A stretch of DNA of 64,000 nt from Zygaena filipendulae (lineage: Eukaryota > Arthropoda > Insecta > Lepidoptera > Zygaenidae), in assembly GCA_907165275.2 (NCBI GenBank), contig OU015663.1, positions 5,158,501 through 5,222,500 of the forward strand. Direction: 5' to 3'. Within the stretch, counting starts at the first letter, position 1. Each line of letters opens with the position of its first letter. Positions 10,718 through 23,800 of the stretch are shown in pieces. Both the position numbers and the translations under genes were made by a program. The notes under the pieces were generated by a model. The model ran no database searches. It worked only from the letters and a program-made list of their open reading frames with translations, and had not been told where the DNA came from.

Positions 10718-13700
10718 AATAGAGCAGTTGAATGCAGATCAAAATAAAATAGCACAATTGAGTAAGAAAAAATAAGTCAAAGTCAATAAGTAAGTCTTTT
10801 TTATTCGTGCTGTTTTTACCGGGTGACCGTGTGATTATTCTTATAATAGTTTTAAACTATGGGCAAAGTTGTATGTTTAAGTGTTCTCCCTGAGCTGGAC
10901 ACTTGATTTTTTGCAAGAATCAGTTGCTTACTCAGGAGTCAGGGTACATAAAATTGCAGCTAGCCGATACTGGTAATGAACCTAACGATTTGTTTATACT
11001 ACATTGTCATTCGATTTTATTTTCTAGAATTTAGAATTTTTTAATTTATTCCAGTAATCGAGTGACCGGTTGACAAAAAGAAACCTTGAAAAACACCCAC
11101 GCGCAGAAAGAAAAACCGTGACCCGTATTAGTCAAGTAGTCAACTTGACCATGTTCCACAAGACGGTGTTTCAATAAATACAAAAAAATACCTTTTTCAA
11201 ATAAATGTTGTGTCTCACGCCCAACCAGCTACTTTCTTTATTTGAGGCAGCTGAAAAAGGCAACAATGATGGCTTACATTAAGTTCAATATTAAATATAC
11301 TTAACCGACAGCAATTAAGCCGTCAGTGGTGCTTTTCTCTGTAGCTATAAAATAATAAAAAAACTATGAAGAACCGTAGTAGTCCTGATTTTTTATCGAT
11401 ATCGATATGACGACCATTCGCTATAAGCAGAACAGCACTATTTGTGTGGGAATCGGCCATGATTGCTAGGGCAAAAATTTTGACAATTCGCGTCATTCCA
11501 TTTCACAGTATGGGAGTCCCATATCTTAAAACGTAGTGATTATATGATCTTTGGACATAAGTCTAGTTAATTTGTGACACAACAAAGTCACAAACACGTC
11601 ACAAACTTGACGGTCAGTTTGGATGTCATGGTTCCAATTCCAATTTGTGGTTTATGGCTCCACCGATTTGACGGTGATTCTGCCAATGTCAAAGTTTGAA
11701 GGGACACGGTATAGACGCTTGCTTAGCCAGTGATTCCGGAGGTATAATAAAAAATGTTCTTCCACTTGAAATTCTGTAAGTAGCATGAGGGATGTCATGG
11801 TTATCCGCTCATCCGCAGCTGATGTGATCCGTCCACAGACGAATAAGACACAGACGAATAAGAGAAAGAGAACATACATCCCACAAATTAATTAGATGTC
11901 ATCCACCCACAAATTAATTAGCAAAAGACAGATAGGAATCTGACAGTACTTTGAGGGGTCGTTAGAGATCCACCAATCGCAGAAGTCGACAGAGCCACAG
12001 ATAAAAATATTAGTGTTGTCATGTCGATAAAGTTAATCGATACTAGGGATGGGATCCAGTACTACATATAACAAATTTACAGTAATATTGTATTTTTATA
12101 TTATTAAGGATAACAACAGCCATCAATGTTAATTGTACATTATAATATTATACTAGACATAAATAGGCAAACAAGAAAGAAAGAAATTTTACAATCTTTT
12201 TTAAAATGATGAAAAAGCGTTGATTAAGAAGGCAATGAAAAGTAGTCCATACAGCCAAGTCAGATATTTATAAGCAACTCACATACTTACTAGGAGCGTA
12301 ATAAACAAAAAAATGAAAGAATCCAATGGTTCAAGGTAACGATGTCCAATAAAATCAAATGTTTTATTACTTTGGATTGGTTGTTACAATCACTAAATCG
12401 TCAGCTGGTTCATAACGAACAATTTCTTCTATAAATTACTATCAGTTTGGAATACAGCCTCTACCAAAGAGTATAATAACCATTCCCTTTAGAAGAATTA
12501 TTCTTCTGAGCCACTACCTACGTTTGTCAAGTATAGCAATAAAAAAGTAAATTAAATTGTCTGTGGTATTTTTACAGATTAAATGAAGTTTGTGAGAAAA
12601 CTGATTTAATTTATTTAGAGTTTTAAATAAATTACCTGCGGGGCTAAGATGCGCAACACGATAAAATTTAAAAAGTGTTGGAATAGCATTTACCATTCGT
12701 ATTCACCTCTCAAATTTTTTTAAAATATTTTCAAAATGCAGTTCACATAATTATGCTTTGGGAAATCCTTTTAACACCATTGATCTTTAACTAGAATATC
12801 ATGCCAAGCATCTGCCAAACGGTTGTCGGTAGGGAAACGATATAATTTATTGTTGCCCTTGGATGGACAAAGTACTCTATGTCATTCTTTGTACCCCTGC
12901 CAGTAGTTTACAGTGATTAGCTGTTCCCCGCCTTAATTCCGGAGTTCCCACGGGAATTCCGGTCAACTTTATTCCAGTTAATAAAACTGCATCGCAATTA
13001 TCAATCATTACCTACCAGCTATCTTATTCTTCAAGGTTGTGGCTGCAGACGCCTTTTTTAAAATTATGTCTACCTCTCTTTAATAATTTCACACAAAAAT
13101 GAAACGTTAGTAATGCAAATAATTACATAGCTTTCTAAAACAAGCAGTAAGCAGGTTTCCTTTCCGCATCTTAGAAATCCGATTTAACAGTAAGTACATC
13201 TCCAAAAACAATAAAAAAAATATATCGCACAAATCTTGTAATCTTTGCCGTTGACACCCTTCTTTCTCTTTCTCTCTAAGGCGTTGGCCGTTTTTTTTCT
13301 CTTTCACTCTAAAGTTTTGGTCGTTGTATGGATGATTCCATGGCCTAGCATCCACACCACTCACTAGTCACTTCTTTTTTTTTATGTTATGGCATCGCGT
13401 GGTTTGCGCATTTTGCCAGTTTCAAGGTAGAGAAACGATGATAAACATGAAAAGGATGCAGATTCGGAATTTTGGATAGGATCAGGAGACTGTAGATTAT
13501 TTTGGTTTACACAGGTAATCATAAATATTATTATATATACAGATAGATTATATCTAAATATCGTTGGAAATCAGGAAAAATACGATACATTTAAATATTA
13601 ATATCATTTGACTCTTCAAAGGGAAATAATAGATGTAGGAAAAGGAACATCGAGGGAAAGGCGATCAGTTAGGAAAACGGACCGGTCGTAAAGTGGGCAT

Positions 13701-13852
13701 AAAAAGAAAATGTGGTTTAGATCGCCTATGTCCATCGCACACTCACAATATTCATCAGTAACGATACCAAGTTTGATAAGGTGGGGTCACTTCTTTTCTT
13801 GACCAGCGGCGGACAGCGCAGCGTTACCAACTCTCGAAAATCTAAAGGTTAA
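10718..13852. other. Gene-free stretch with dispersed repeat scraps
   Basis: I see no supportable coding region in these 3.1 kb. Recognisable pieces are the motif GACATAAGTCTAGTTAATTTG near 11562 (also at 14100 and, inverted, 9978), CAGACGAATAAGA scraps near 11831-11870 and a partial CCGCGG repeat at 12915-12975. The rest is AT-rich. Confidence 0.5.
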
Positions 13853-14089
13853 CCGCCGCACTCAGAGTCGACGTTAATGATTACTTAGTTAAGTATAGAT
13901 TTTTGAAACAAAACTGCCGCAATCAGACGAGTTTAATAAATTTATGTTAATTGGCATTTAACTAATTAAGTTACATCTCATCAAATGTCAAATATCATAA
14001 ATTTACTCAACGCCTCTGATTGCGGCAGTTTTGTTTAAAAAATCTATACTTAACTAAGTAATCATTAACGTCGACTCTGAGTGCGGCCG
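13853..14089. mobile_element. Harbinger-type MITE, copy 1 (TAA duplication)
   Basis: The element is 237 bp with ends CCGCCGCACTCAGAGTCGAC and the complement of CGGCCGCACTCAGAGTCGAC. Arms of roughly 70 bp are near-perfect inverted repeats. It is flanked by TAA at 13850-13852 and 14090-14092. Three-bp TWA duplications are the hallmark of PIF/Harbinger elements. A same-length copy is at 57356-57592. No protein is encoded. Confidence 0.8.
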
Positions 14090-14742
14090 TAAGTCTTTAG
14101 ACATAAGTCTAGTTAATTTGTGGGTTAAGTCATAAACTCATAATATGAGTTTATTTCATATTATGAGCGCCATATAAATAGCGCCAAGATTTTTGCCATA
14201 GTTTCAAAATTATAAGTGCGAAAATATTGGTCTTAAGCTGGGCATTGACGATCATTTTTTCGAATCATTTATACTCCAAATGGTTTTAAGGTCTCTACCC
14301 ACTACACCGTATAGTCCATGACCGTGCTAGGAAAATGTCTGATATAAAAATATTCTTTTTATTAGTATCATATTAGTAGTAGGTATCAGTCTATACCCAC
14401 TAAAAAGTCAGCCACTCAAAATAACCTACGTATGTGCTACCTACTGATCGTTTTGAAGTCGGTGCCAAACCCGCCCATGTCTGCAATGTATTGGGAGCAG
14501 ACTTAGTCTATCTACCTATTACCTATTTAGCTTTCGATTTTCGCTTTTGAGTGGGTTGGTTTATAAAGTGACAATTTATGTACCCAAATCGCATCTTAAT
14601 TCAGCATCTCAGCTTATTTTTCTTAGGTATTTTAACTGTGGCTTGGCGATATAGGACTTCAAATACGTGCCGTGCCTTGTCTTACATTCCGGTGTCGCGT
14701 ATTCAAGTGTTGTACATTCCGGTGTCATACAATTACTATATC

Positions 14743-14812
14743 ACGTAGACGGAGAATGAACTAGACGAGGCATTCACGTATAGCGTTTTTATTCGTCTGT
14801 GGTCAAGAAGTA
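14743..14812. repeat. Transposon-end fragment just upstream of POLA2
   Basis: CACGTAGACGGAGAATGAAC, then AGACGAGGC and, inverted, TTATTCGTCTGTG match the outer end of the inverted repeat at 4816-4870. The fragment ends about 60 bp before the POLA2 start codon, so it probably lies in the promoter or 5' leader of that gene. Confidence 0.5.
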
Positions 14813-14871
14813 CTCTGTGGTGGTCACAGTTCAGAGTCACACGAAATTTTTTTTCTGCTTTTTGCAAGAAA

Positions 14872-17800
14872 ATGGCTTCCGAGGATTTGGTGACTGAGCA
14901 GTTTCAATTTCTTGGTATTGATGTTGAGAAAGAAGTTTTAAACAAATGTAAGTAACGCAAATTATTCCAGACTTCTATATTTTTTCGTTACATGTTTTAA
15001 ACAAATAGCAATCATAAAATCATCGTACTTAAGAGAAAAGGAACGCTCAAGGTTGTCCTATTAATTTTATTTCGAAGGTGTATCTTTATGTGAAGTATAC
15101 GGCATTGACGCGGAAACATTGGTTGAACTATGGATGGCATTTAGCCTAAGTCATTTAAATGGATCGTCTCCGAATTTGGCAAACTTAGAATTGCTGGAAA
15201 GGAAGGAATTTTCGAAACGAATGGTTGAAAGATGCAACGCGTCCGATAAAGATGCCATTGGACCGGGCGCCGGTACAAGCGTGACGGTATATGATGCGCC
15301 TATTGCAGTTCAGTATCCTTTTGACTTTATTTTCGTTTAGAATTTTCACTCGATTGTTAACCTCAATATATTTAATTAAATACCTACCTTCCTACTAGTT
15401 GGTAATTGGTTAAAGTAGACCAGTTTATCAAAGGTTGCAGAAAGTTGGATACCATCACTTCAGAAACTCAATTTTAACTAAAAATTTGAGTTATTTCTTT
15501 GTTTTTTGTACCTATTTAATATTATGTAGTTATGCTGCATAAATTATAGAGCAGGGGTGCCACACTTGAGTCCCTGTAGGTCATCTACAAAATTAAGGGT
15601 AAGCTAGAGGGACAGAGTCATAATGAATCTTAAATTTTATAAATCTTAGTTTTGGTTGGGGAACATGTCTTGATCTTTGGGCCTTATGGTAGACCATGTT
15701 TTTGACAAGACTTCTGTGGAGCTTGATAAAAATGTTTACCGTGAAGAAAGTCTGCTCTTTGGTTCAAAAATCAATTGCAATAAACTTGATCAAAATGCAT
15801 GAAACATTTTTCATCATAAAATAGTTAGTCTCTAAAGCATGTCAGGTAAATCAAAATATTAGTATAGGCAAAAACTTAAATAAACAAAAGATATCACTTT
15901 CGCTTTTTGAAAATTATTGTTTTTATTTAAACACTAGCTGTGCCCTGCGGTTTCACCAGCGGTAATTTCAGAGTTCCTGTGGGAATTCCAGGATAAAAGT
16001 ACCCTATGTCCTTTTCTGTACCCCTGACAATGTGCATGTCAAATTTCATTCAAATCTGTTCAGCAGTTTTTGCATGATTGAGTTAACGATAAGAGCTCGG
16101 AAGCACATTTTCATCCGACTTGCTTCAAATTTATCGTCACTGCTCAGCTCCTATGTGTCTTAGCGTTATGTTATATAGCCTATAACCTGCCCAGGAGTAT
16201 GGACTACAATTGTACCAAGTTTGGTTAAAATCCCTTCAGTAGTTTTTGACCCATACATGCACATACAGACAGAGAGACAGACAGACAGACAAAAAGTTAC
16301 TGATTGCATTTTGGCATCAGTATCGATCACCATTCATCGTCCAATATTAATTTTCAATGTACAGAATTGACCTCTCTACAGTTTTATTATAAGTATAGAT
16401 AGGTGAGCAATGAGCAGTAATAACTGGTATTATCAGCAATAATTTATAAAAATCAAATTAATCAATTAACTGATTCGTTGCAGGACCCAATTCCTCAAAC
16501 TTCTATCTGTGGGCTCTTTGGTAATTACAAATATTTTGTGACATGACTGTTGTGCTAAGCGCCATAAGAACTAATGACATGCCTGGTTTTCCCTCAGCCA
16601 TGTGTAAAATATGTTTGTTTTTAAACGATTTCCAAAAAGGAGGAGGTTCTATGTTCGATTGTATGTATGTCTTTTTTTTTATGTATGTTCACCGATTACT
16701 CGAAGAAGGTTGGACCGATTTGGAAAATTCTTTTTTGTTTGAAAGGGTATACTCCCCATTGCCACCAAGTCAGGATCTGATGATGGGATCTTAGAGAAAT
16801 CGAGGGAACTCTTCAAAAATTATAGGCACACCTATAGCGATTTTTGTATTTTTTATAGTAAATCGTTTATGTATTTGCTTTCGGAAAGCAAAATTTGAAG
16901 AAGTGGAACTGATTATAAAGACACAGATGGTCATCGGTACTACTCAATAATAGGTATTTCACGGGTTTCGAATTGTTAACTTTAATATGGTTTCTAAACA
17001 ATTTATGCCCGTCACAATGTATATGGTGAAGTGGAACTGATGGTGATGTACTAGGAGAACTCCTCAACAATTAACGTCCCTGTGTTGGGAAAAGCAATAT
17101 TTTGTAAAAGGTGATGAGCAGTTGACATTAGGCTATTGTAACTTAGAGAAATTACGAACTAAGTCACTTAAAAGCAAGAAATAAACAAAATTTTAACAAA
17201 AAAATTAAAACCGGCTTCCAAAAACACCAAACTAAAAAGCTGAAAATAACACAATACCGATTTAATCCAATAGACAAAAACTCGTAATATTATTATTGGT
17301 TTGTGCTACCACTGATCGGTATGAAGTCGGTGACAAGCCAAATATGGAGAGGGTAGATGGGCTAAGTCGACTCCCGCCATCAGCTCTTCGTGAGCAGAAC
17401 AACCCAAGTGGGCAGACACCAGCGGGCTTGTCACCGAATAGGCTAGTTTCCTGGGTAAAAAAATCAAAATTCTATTTAGTCCGTCAGTTAGATAATAAAA
17501 AAATAAAAGACACGTATTTTTTGCTTTTTTAAACTAATGGAAATATGCATAGATAAAGCGCATTAAAGTTTAGGGTGGGGGACTCGTGACATCACAGCTC
17601 GCTATAACGTGCAAACAAACTGTGTAGCGAGGCGTGACGTCATGTGAAATTTCGACCTGATATATCTCCGTTATTTTTTGGTTACATAAAAAAAAATACG
17701 TGTCCAATATTTTTTAATAATCTACAAAACGGACTAAGTGCATATAGTCAACGCATATTTTCCATTTTCTGAAGTTTTTTACTAAAATGCATCGGTAAGA

Positions 17801-20800
17801 TGCATTTGAATTCTTTACTGGAACTTTAGGAAGTAAATAGACACAGTTGAACCTTAATTTCGCTTTTGGATATTGAAGTTATCTGTCTGTCAGTGTCACA
17901 TGACCCTGTCAATACGACAGTGACATTTCTATCACAGATTAATAAGGCGTAATTTTGAACTAGTGACGTCATTCCGCGTTTCGGCGGTAAGGTCTAAAGT
18001 AGGAACTTTGAAACGCTCTATTTAATTAATTTATGCATATATATTTTTTCTTTTTCTTGCTTTGTTTAAGTAGGCCATAATTATATCTTTAAAATAGACT
18101 GAAAAAAATTCATGCGAGTACCCTTCCTTATACAATGTAATAAAATCAAATATACCTACTTTATTGCACATACACACACACACACACATATTGCAGATGA
18201 ATATTATTTTGAGAAGGATTTAGTATCAATTAACACTATTTTATTGTAACTTCGATTTTTCTTAAAGAGCCGCCTTACATATTTGACGAAAATAACAAGT
18301 CTATTATTTTTATTGCCAAGGGAACAGGAAGTTTTTTTTTAAGATAAAGTTGGTGATTAACTTAATAGGTAGATAGATATACTTCTCGACAACATTGCTT
18401 AGTATTCTTTTTTTTACCTATGAACTTTGAAGGATAAAATTACTCAGAGACTCTAAGGTTCCCTTCTTCTCTAAGGTTTATGTTGTGCCTACAGTAAAAT
18501 GCTATAAAAAACTAGACAGGTAAAGAAAGGCCCTTCTGCTATACTAGTGCTTAGTGTTGTTCAAATTTTGTTTGTGTTCTGTTCATTCAGGAGTTAAGAC
18601 TATGGAAGACAGCAAAATGGAGATTCATTTATACTATCTATTATCAGTTGATGGGTATAAGTCTAGTATCACAGATTTATTGTTGTGACTAGATCTACAC
18701 TCATTGATTGCTTATAGATTAACTTCTGGACGATCATCTTATATTCGAGCACTTTTATTATTTATACTATATTTAATTCTGACTTGATGATATTTGTGGG
18801 CGAGTTTGTTTCTGGTATCATGTTGCATTTATCCATGACTAGATCCATACTCGTCTGCAGCCATCAACTCACTCTACAAACATTTCCATACTGATTTAAT
18901 AAGTACATGAAAACACTTGCTGAAGCGGCTAAAACATTCGCGAGTTTTATATTTACAGAGGGTGAAGTCGGATGTGGAATCAGCGCCCAATCAAAATGAA
19001 CTAGGGCCAGCAACCTATTCGCCTAAAATGTAAGCTAAGTATAATAAAATTCATCTAAAAGGTTAAGGATGTTTATGCGAGACTGCGCCATGTCCGAGCC
19101 TAGACAGGAATCTATAACAAAAGCTGGAGAGTCTGATGGCCGGGACGTCCATCTTAACATCTATACTAATATTATAAAGAGGAAAAGTTTGTGATTTTTT
19201 GACGTTGTAGGGGGTAATCTCTGGATCTACTGAACCGATTTTGAAAATTCTTTCACTTATAGGAAGCTACAGTGATCCTGAGTGTCATAGGGTACTTTTA
19301 TTCCGGAATTCCCGCAGGAACTCTGAATTTTCCGCGGGTAAAACCACGGGAGAACAGCTATCTCTGGATCTACTGAACTGATTTTGAAAATTCTTTCAAT
19401 TATAGGAATTTAAAGTGATCCTGAGTGACATAGGGGGCACTCTTTATTCCGGGATTCCCGCGGGAACTCTGAAATTACCGCGGGTGAAACCGCGGGGGTC
19501 AGCTAGTACTCTATAAGGATATTTTTTGTTGATATAGACATAGACATAGACATAGACATAACTTTATTTGGCATCACAAAATTTCTTAAATATTCTTAAA
19601 TTAATAAATATTGCGCGTCGTGACTCGTACACAGCACAGTCTATCATAAATTGCTTATTGTTTGCTCGTAGTAAAAATGTAATGTTTTCAAATCTCATGT
19701 TTGCTTTACTGGTTCATATAGTTGCTAAGCGACAAGGACCTGTAACTACTATAATAAATAATAAAACAGTGTGGGATACAATGATAAATACTATCATTAT
19801 GAAAAGGTATAGGCACAAGGTACAATACAAAGGTTTATTCATTGAAGTTTTACATTAAAAAAGGCGGTCAGTATTATCTTAATTTTCTTGAAACCCTTAC
19901 AATTTTTTCCCAATCAGAACTGACTAATCTCGTTCCTCGGCGCCGCCGGCTTCAAAACCCATCTATACAATGATGTAAATTAATGAAACCAAAATTACCT
20001 AACTGATCACTGATTTATCAACGCACAGACCAAACTGTTTGTCTAGAACTTGACACTTGGCACAAGGCTTTCATAAGACATTATGCCGAGTTTTGTGAAA
20101 TGCCGAGTACAGGAAATGCCAGTTTTGTGCAATTTTTGCGAACACCGCGATGCGCTAGGAAAAATTTTATAAATACGAATGAGTTTGTTACGCTTTCATG
20201 CCTTAACTACTAACCAACCATCATGAAATTTTGCATACACGTACGAGTATAAATAGGCAAAGGTTACTTTTTATCCCGATATTTAGGCAGAAGATCCGAA
20301 ATTAAAGTGTATGTAAGGTAGAGATAAGGAGAACCACCTCTGTGTATGAAAAGTGTCCGTCGAGAACTAGGGTCGAGAAGCATAAAATGTGGTGGCGCTA
20401 CGGTAGCTAACGAGGAATTTTAAAGATAGCACCAAAAGTTATCAGAGTAGAATATCGAATTGAACAAGGAAAGAGAAAATTTCGCTTTTATTTACTTAAA
20501 AATATTTCGCCCACTTGGGCAACTTTTCACTCCACAAACTTTTTCCATTATTGCTCGATTTTTTTCTAAAGTTTTACAACAGTCATTAATAATGGAGGTG
20601 AAGAATTCCACAACTACACAACAAGCCGTAGAAAAAATAAGAATGTATTAAGCTTGCCTGGTTTCAATAATTACTTTGGTCAAAGAACCAGAAAATATCT
20701 ATTTGATTTTGTCTGCCAACAAACTGCTGTGCAGTTTGGCGGGTGCTAATTAAGAAAAACGTTGATTTGTGATAAATTGAATAAAAAACTATTATTATTA

Positions 20801-23800
20801 TTATTATACTTATATAAAACAAAAAAGGATTAAGTATAAAAACTTTATAAAAATGCTGTTTTATCAACTACGCACACCTATAATAACTTCACCAGTGATA
20901 TTCATTTTCTCAAGCTACGCTAGTGCTATAGTGGTGAGTTATTGAGTTGTAATTTGCTGAATTTCAGCTGACACTTTTTCAGCTTGTTCCCCGTATAAGA
21001 TAGTGCTCCTTACCTCTACCCTCCATACGCGAGTGAAACCGCGGGAAACAGCTAGTTATTCCGTATACGATATTGTCGACGACAATATAGGTACCTACTT
21101 ATATGGAGTGCGTAGGTGAAAATTTCTAAAGAAGTACCGTTTGAATTAAGAGTCATTGGAAGTCATTTGAGGGTCTTTTCTAATAAACACGTATTTCAGA
21201 GGTTATGGTAATTCAAGTTCCTTAGATTACAAGGGTAACATGGGGCGAATAGCTATATCCACAGTGGCTAAAGAAGAAGCGAACATCGACTAACCGTGGC
21301 TAGGTATATAACCTAAGACTAACATTTGCACTAAAATTGTGTTTCAGCGGCTATTCGGCTAAATATGCTTCGAGAACGAACGCAGGCACAGTTGTGCACT
21401 CGTTCGGTGCGGATGACTTGCTGCAGCACTTCACAGATGTCAATAGCCAACAGAATCCATTAAACTTGAACATAGCACAGGTTCCAAACGATGACGGTGA
21501 TGTTTACACAAAAGCTATGTAAGTTTTTGAGTTGTAGATGAATATTAATGTCCAACACCCAGTGGCGGGACGGCACAAAGGGAGATTTTTAGGTGACTGA
21601 TACCCTAGTATTATTAACATTAAGATAACGATCGTATAATAACCGCAGTTTGTTTTTGTAACAACGACTGTTATTATCATTGACATTTTAACTATAATAA
21701 TACTAGGATTTTGATATATATTTTCTACTATTTTTTCACATATAAATCCCAGTGCCAGTTTGGAAATCAGTGGCTCAATAATTGCAGGGGCTATTATTCT
21801 AAACTTGATTAATATTTTTTCATTCATAGTCTTTTATTTAGTGAAGTACAAAATATTTACATAAGATGTTAAAATTTATGTTTTCGCCTTAGGTTTGGTT
21901 TTGAATTGCTACACGAGAAAGCCTCTATATTTTCCAACCATATAAGTTACATATCACAGTGTATAATGAAGAAGGCTGCCCTCACTGATGCAAAATCAGT
22001 CAGGCACAAAACTCAGGTAAGCAGTATTCGGCTAGATTTTTTTTCGAAATGAGTTTTTTTTTTTAATTTTTGCCTCTTCACGCATAATGGACCGTGCTAC
22101 ATACAACCATGAAAAAGGCCTTTCTTAGTCTTAGGAAAAAAAGTCTAATGCTCCACCTGCGTTAACGTTAACGTTGATGTTAATGTCCAACTACGCGTTA
22201 ATTAAGGCATTAAAATACGTGTTGGCTAAATTTAGTTTGCAACGTGCCGTTAAGCGTTAATTTCTAGTGAAATAACGAGTTAACACAAAATGGAGGTCGA
22301 AGCTTCGAACAGCTGTTTTTTTGCAATGGAGGTAGAAGCTGCTGTAATTTTTGCAAAAATGAGTGTTTTAAATTATTATATGCATTTATACAATTTAAGA
22401 AAAAAACCACGCAGAATGAGAAGGCGTTAATGTAGCTAACACCGCTTAGTGCGCTAAATAATGCTCTAAAACCCTTTGATGTGTCCAAAAAATCGATACC
22501 CGAGCTATCGCTTAATGTTTAACGTCATTAGTAATGCCGTTAGTAAGTTAACCCGTTAAAATGTTGGCCACATCTACGTAATGCCTTAATCAGCGCACTA
22601 ATTTACGCGTCAACTCGTCGGTGTAGCAGTAGCATTAGAGAAATAAAAATTAAGAAAATCGCTAAACTATGAAAGATTGGTTTTAAATAAAGTGATCTCC
22701 GTTTTTTACACCTGTTTTTATCCAGTTACAATAACCATCAAAAAGACTTCTTGGAGAAATTAAAATTAAGTTAAATGGAAGATTTGTTTTAAATAAAGCG
22801 ATTTCCGGTTTTTTGCTTTTCCTATAAAATTTATTCCTCTGCAATAACTTTGTTTCCCCGTAGGGCAGCCGTATTTCCTAACGGTAACGAGAATTACTTC
22901 TAACAATGGTTTTTGTTAGATGACGTCATCTTATACAACTGGGATAAAACGTACCTACCCTATGTCCTTTACTGTACTCTGGCAACGTGTATGCAAAATT
23001 TCGTATTGATTGTTTGAGTATTTCAAAGGTCCAAATTTATTTTCGCATTTATACCAAAACTGCAACAAAGAATTAATAATACAATAGACTATTTAATTAA
23101 ATTTTTGTCCGTCCCGTAGATTAAAATAACGGAGATAAATGTCGCGTGACGTCACAAGCAGGTACAGTTTCTATCTGCATACTGCTATCTGAGCCCCCAT
23201 TTCTAAACTTTAATGCGCTTTATCCAAGTATTGATTAATTTGAAAAAGCAAAATATATGTGTCTAATTAGACAGTGTCTACTATAATATTTTTATTAATA
23301 AATTGAAGTATGTGTTTGTACGGTTGAAATAACAGCTTTTTAATAAATGCACACAAACATATACATACTTCAGAATAATAATTATTCTAAGTGACTCTTT
23401 TTCGAGATATTTTGCTGTGTGTACTCAGACGGAAGTGGTGGTATGCGGTCGGATCGAGTGCGACGCGGACGCGAGGCTCAACCCCAAGTGCGTGGTGCTG
23501 CAGGGCACCTGGGAGGAGTCGCTCAGCCAGGCCGTGCCCGTCGACCTGGACAAGTATGCTAAATATTTGTTCATCTGTTGTTTTTATAAACAGTTGTTGC
23601 CCGCACTTCAATGAACCGTCCAGGGTAGTTTCCGAAGTATGAAAATCAAAAACTAAGTATCTCCGTTAATTTCATTACGTAAAAAATTAAAAAATACCTG
23701 TCCAATATTATGTTATGGTATTAATCTACAAGACGGACTAAAAACTAGAATTTGGTTGACAAGCTCATTCACGGTGAGGAAGGAGGTCTTCCTACTTACA

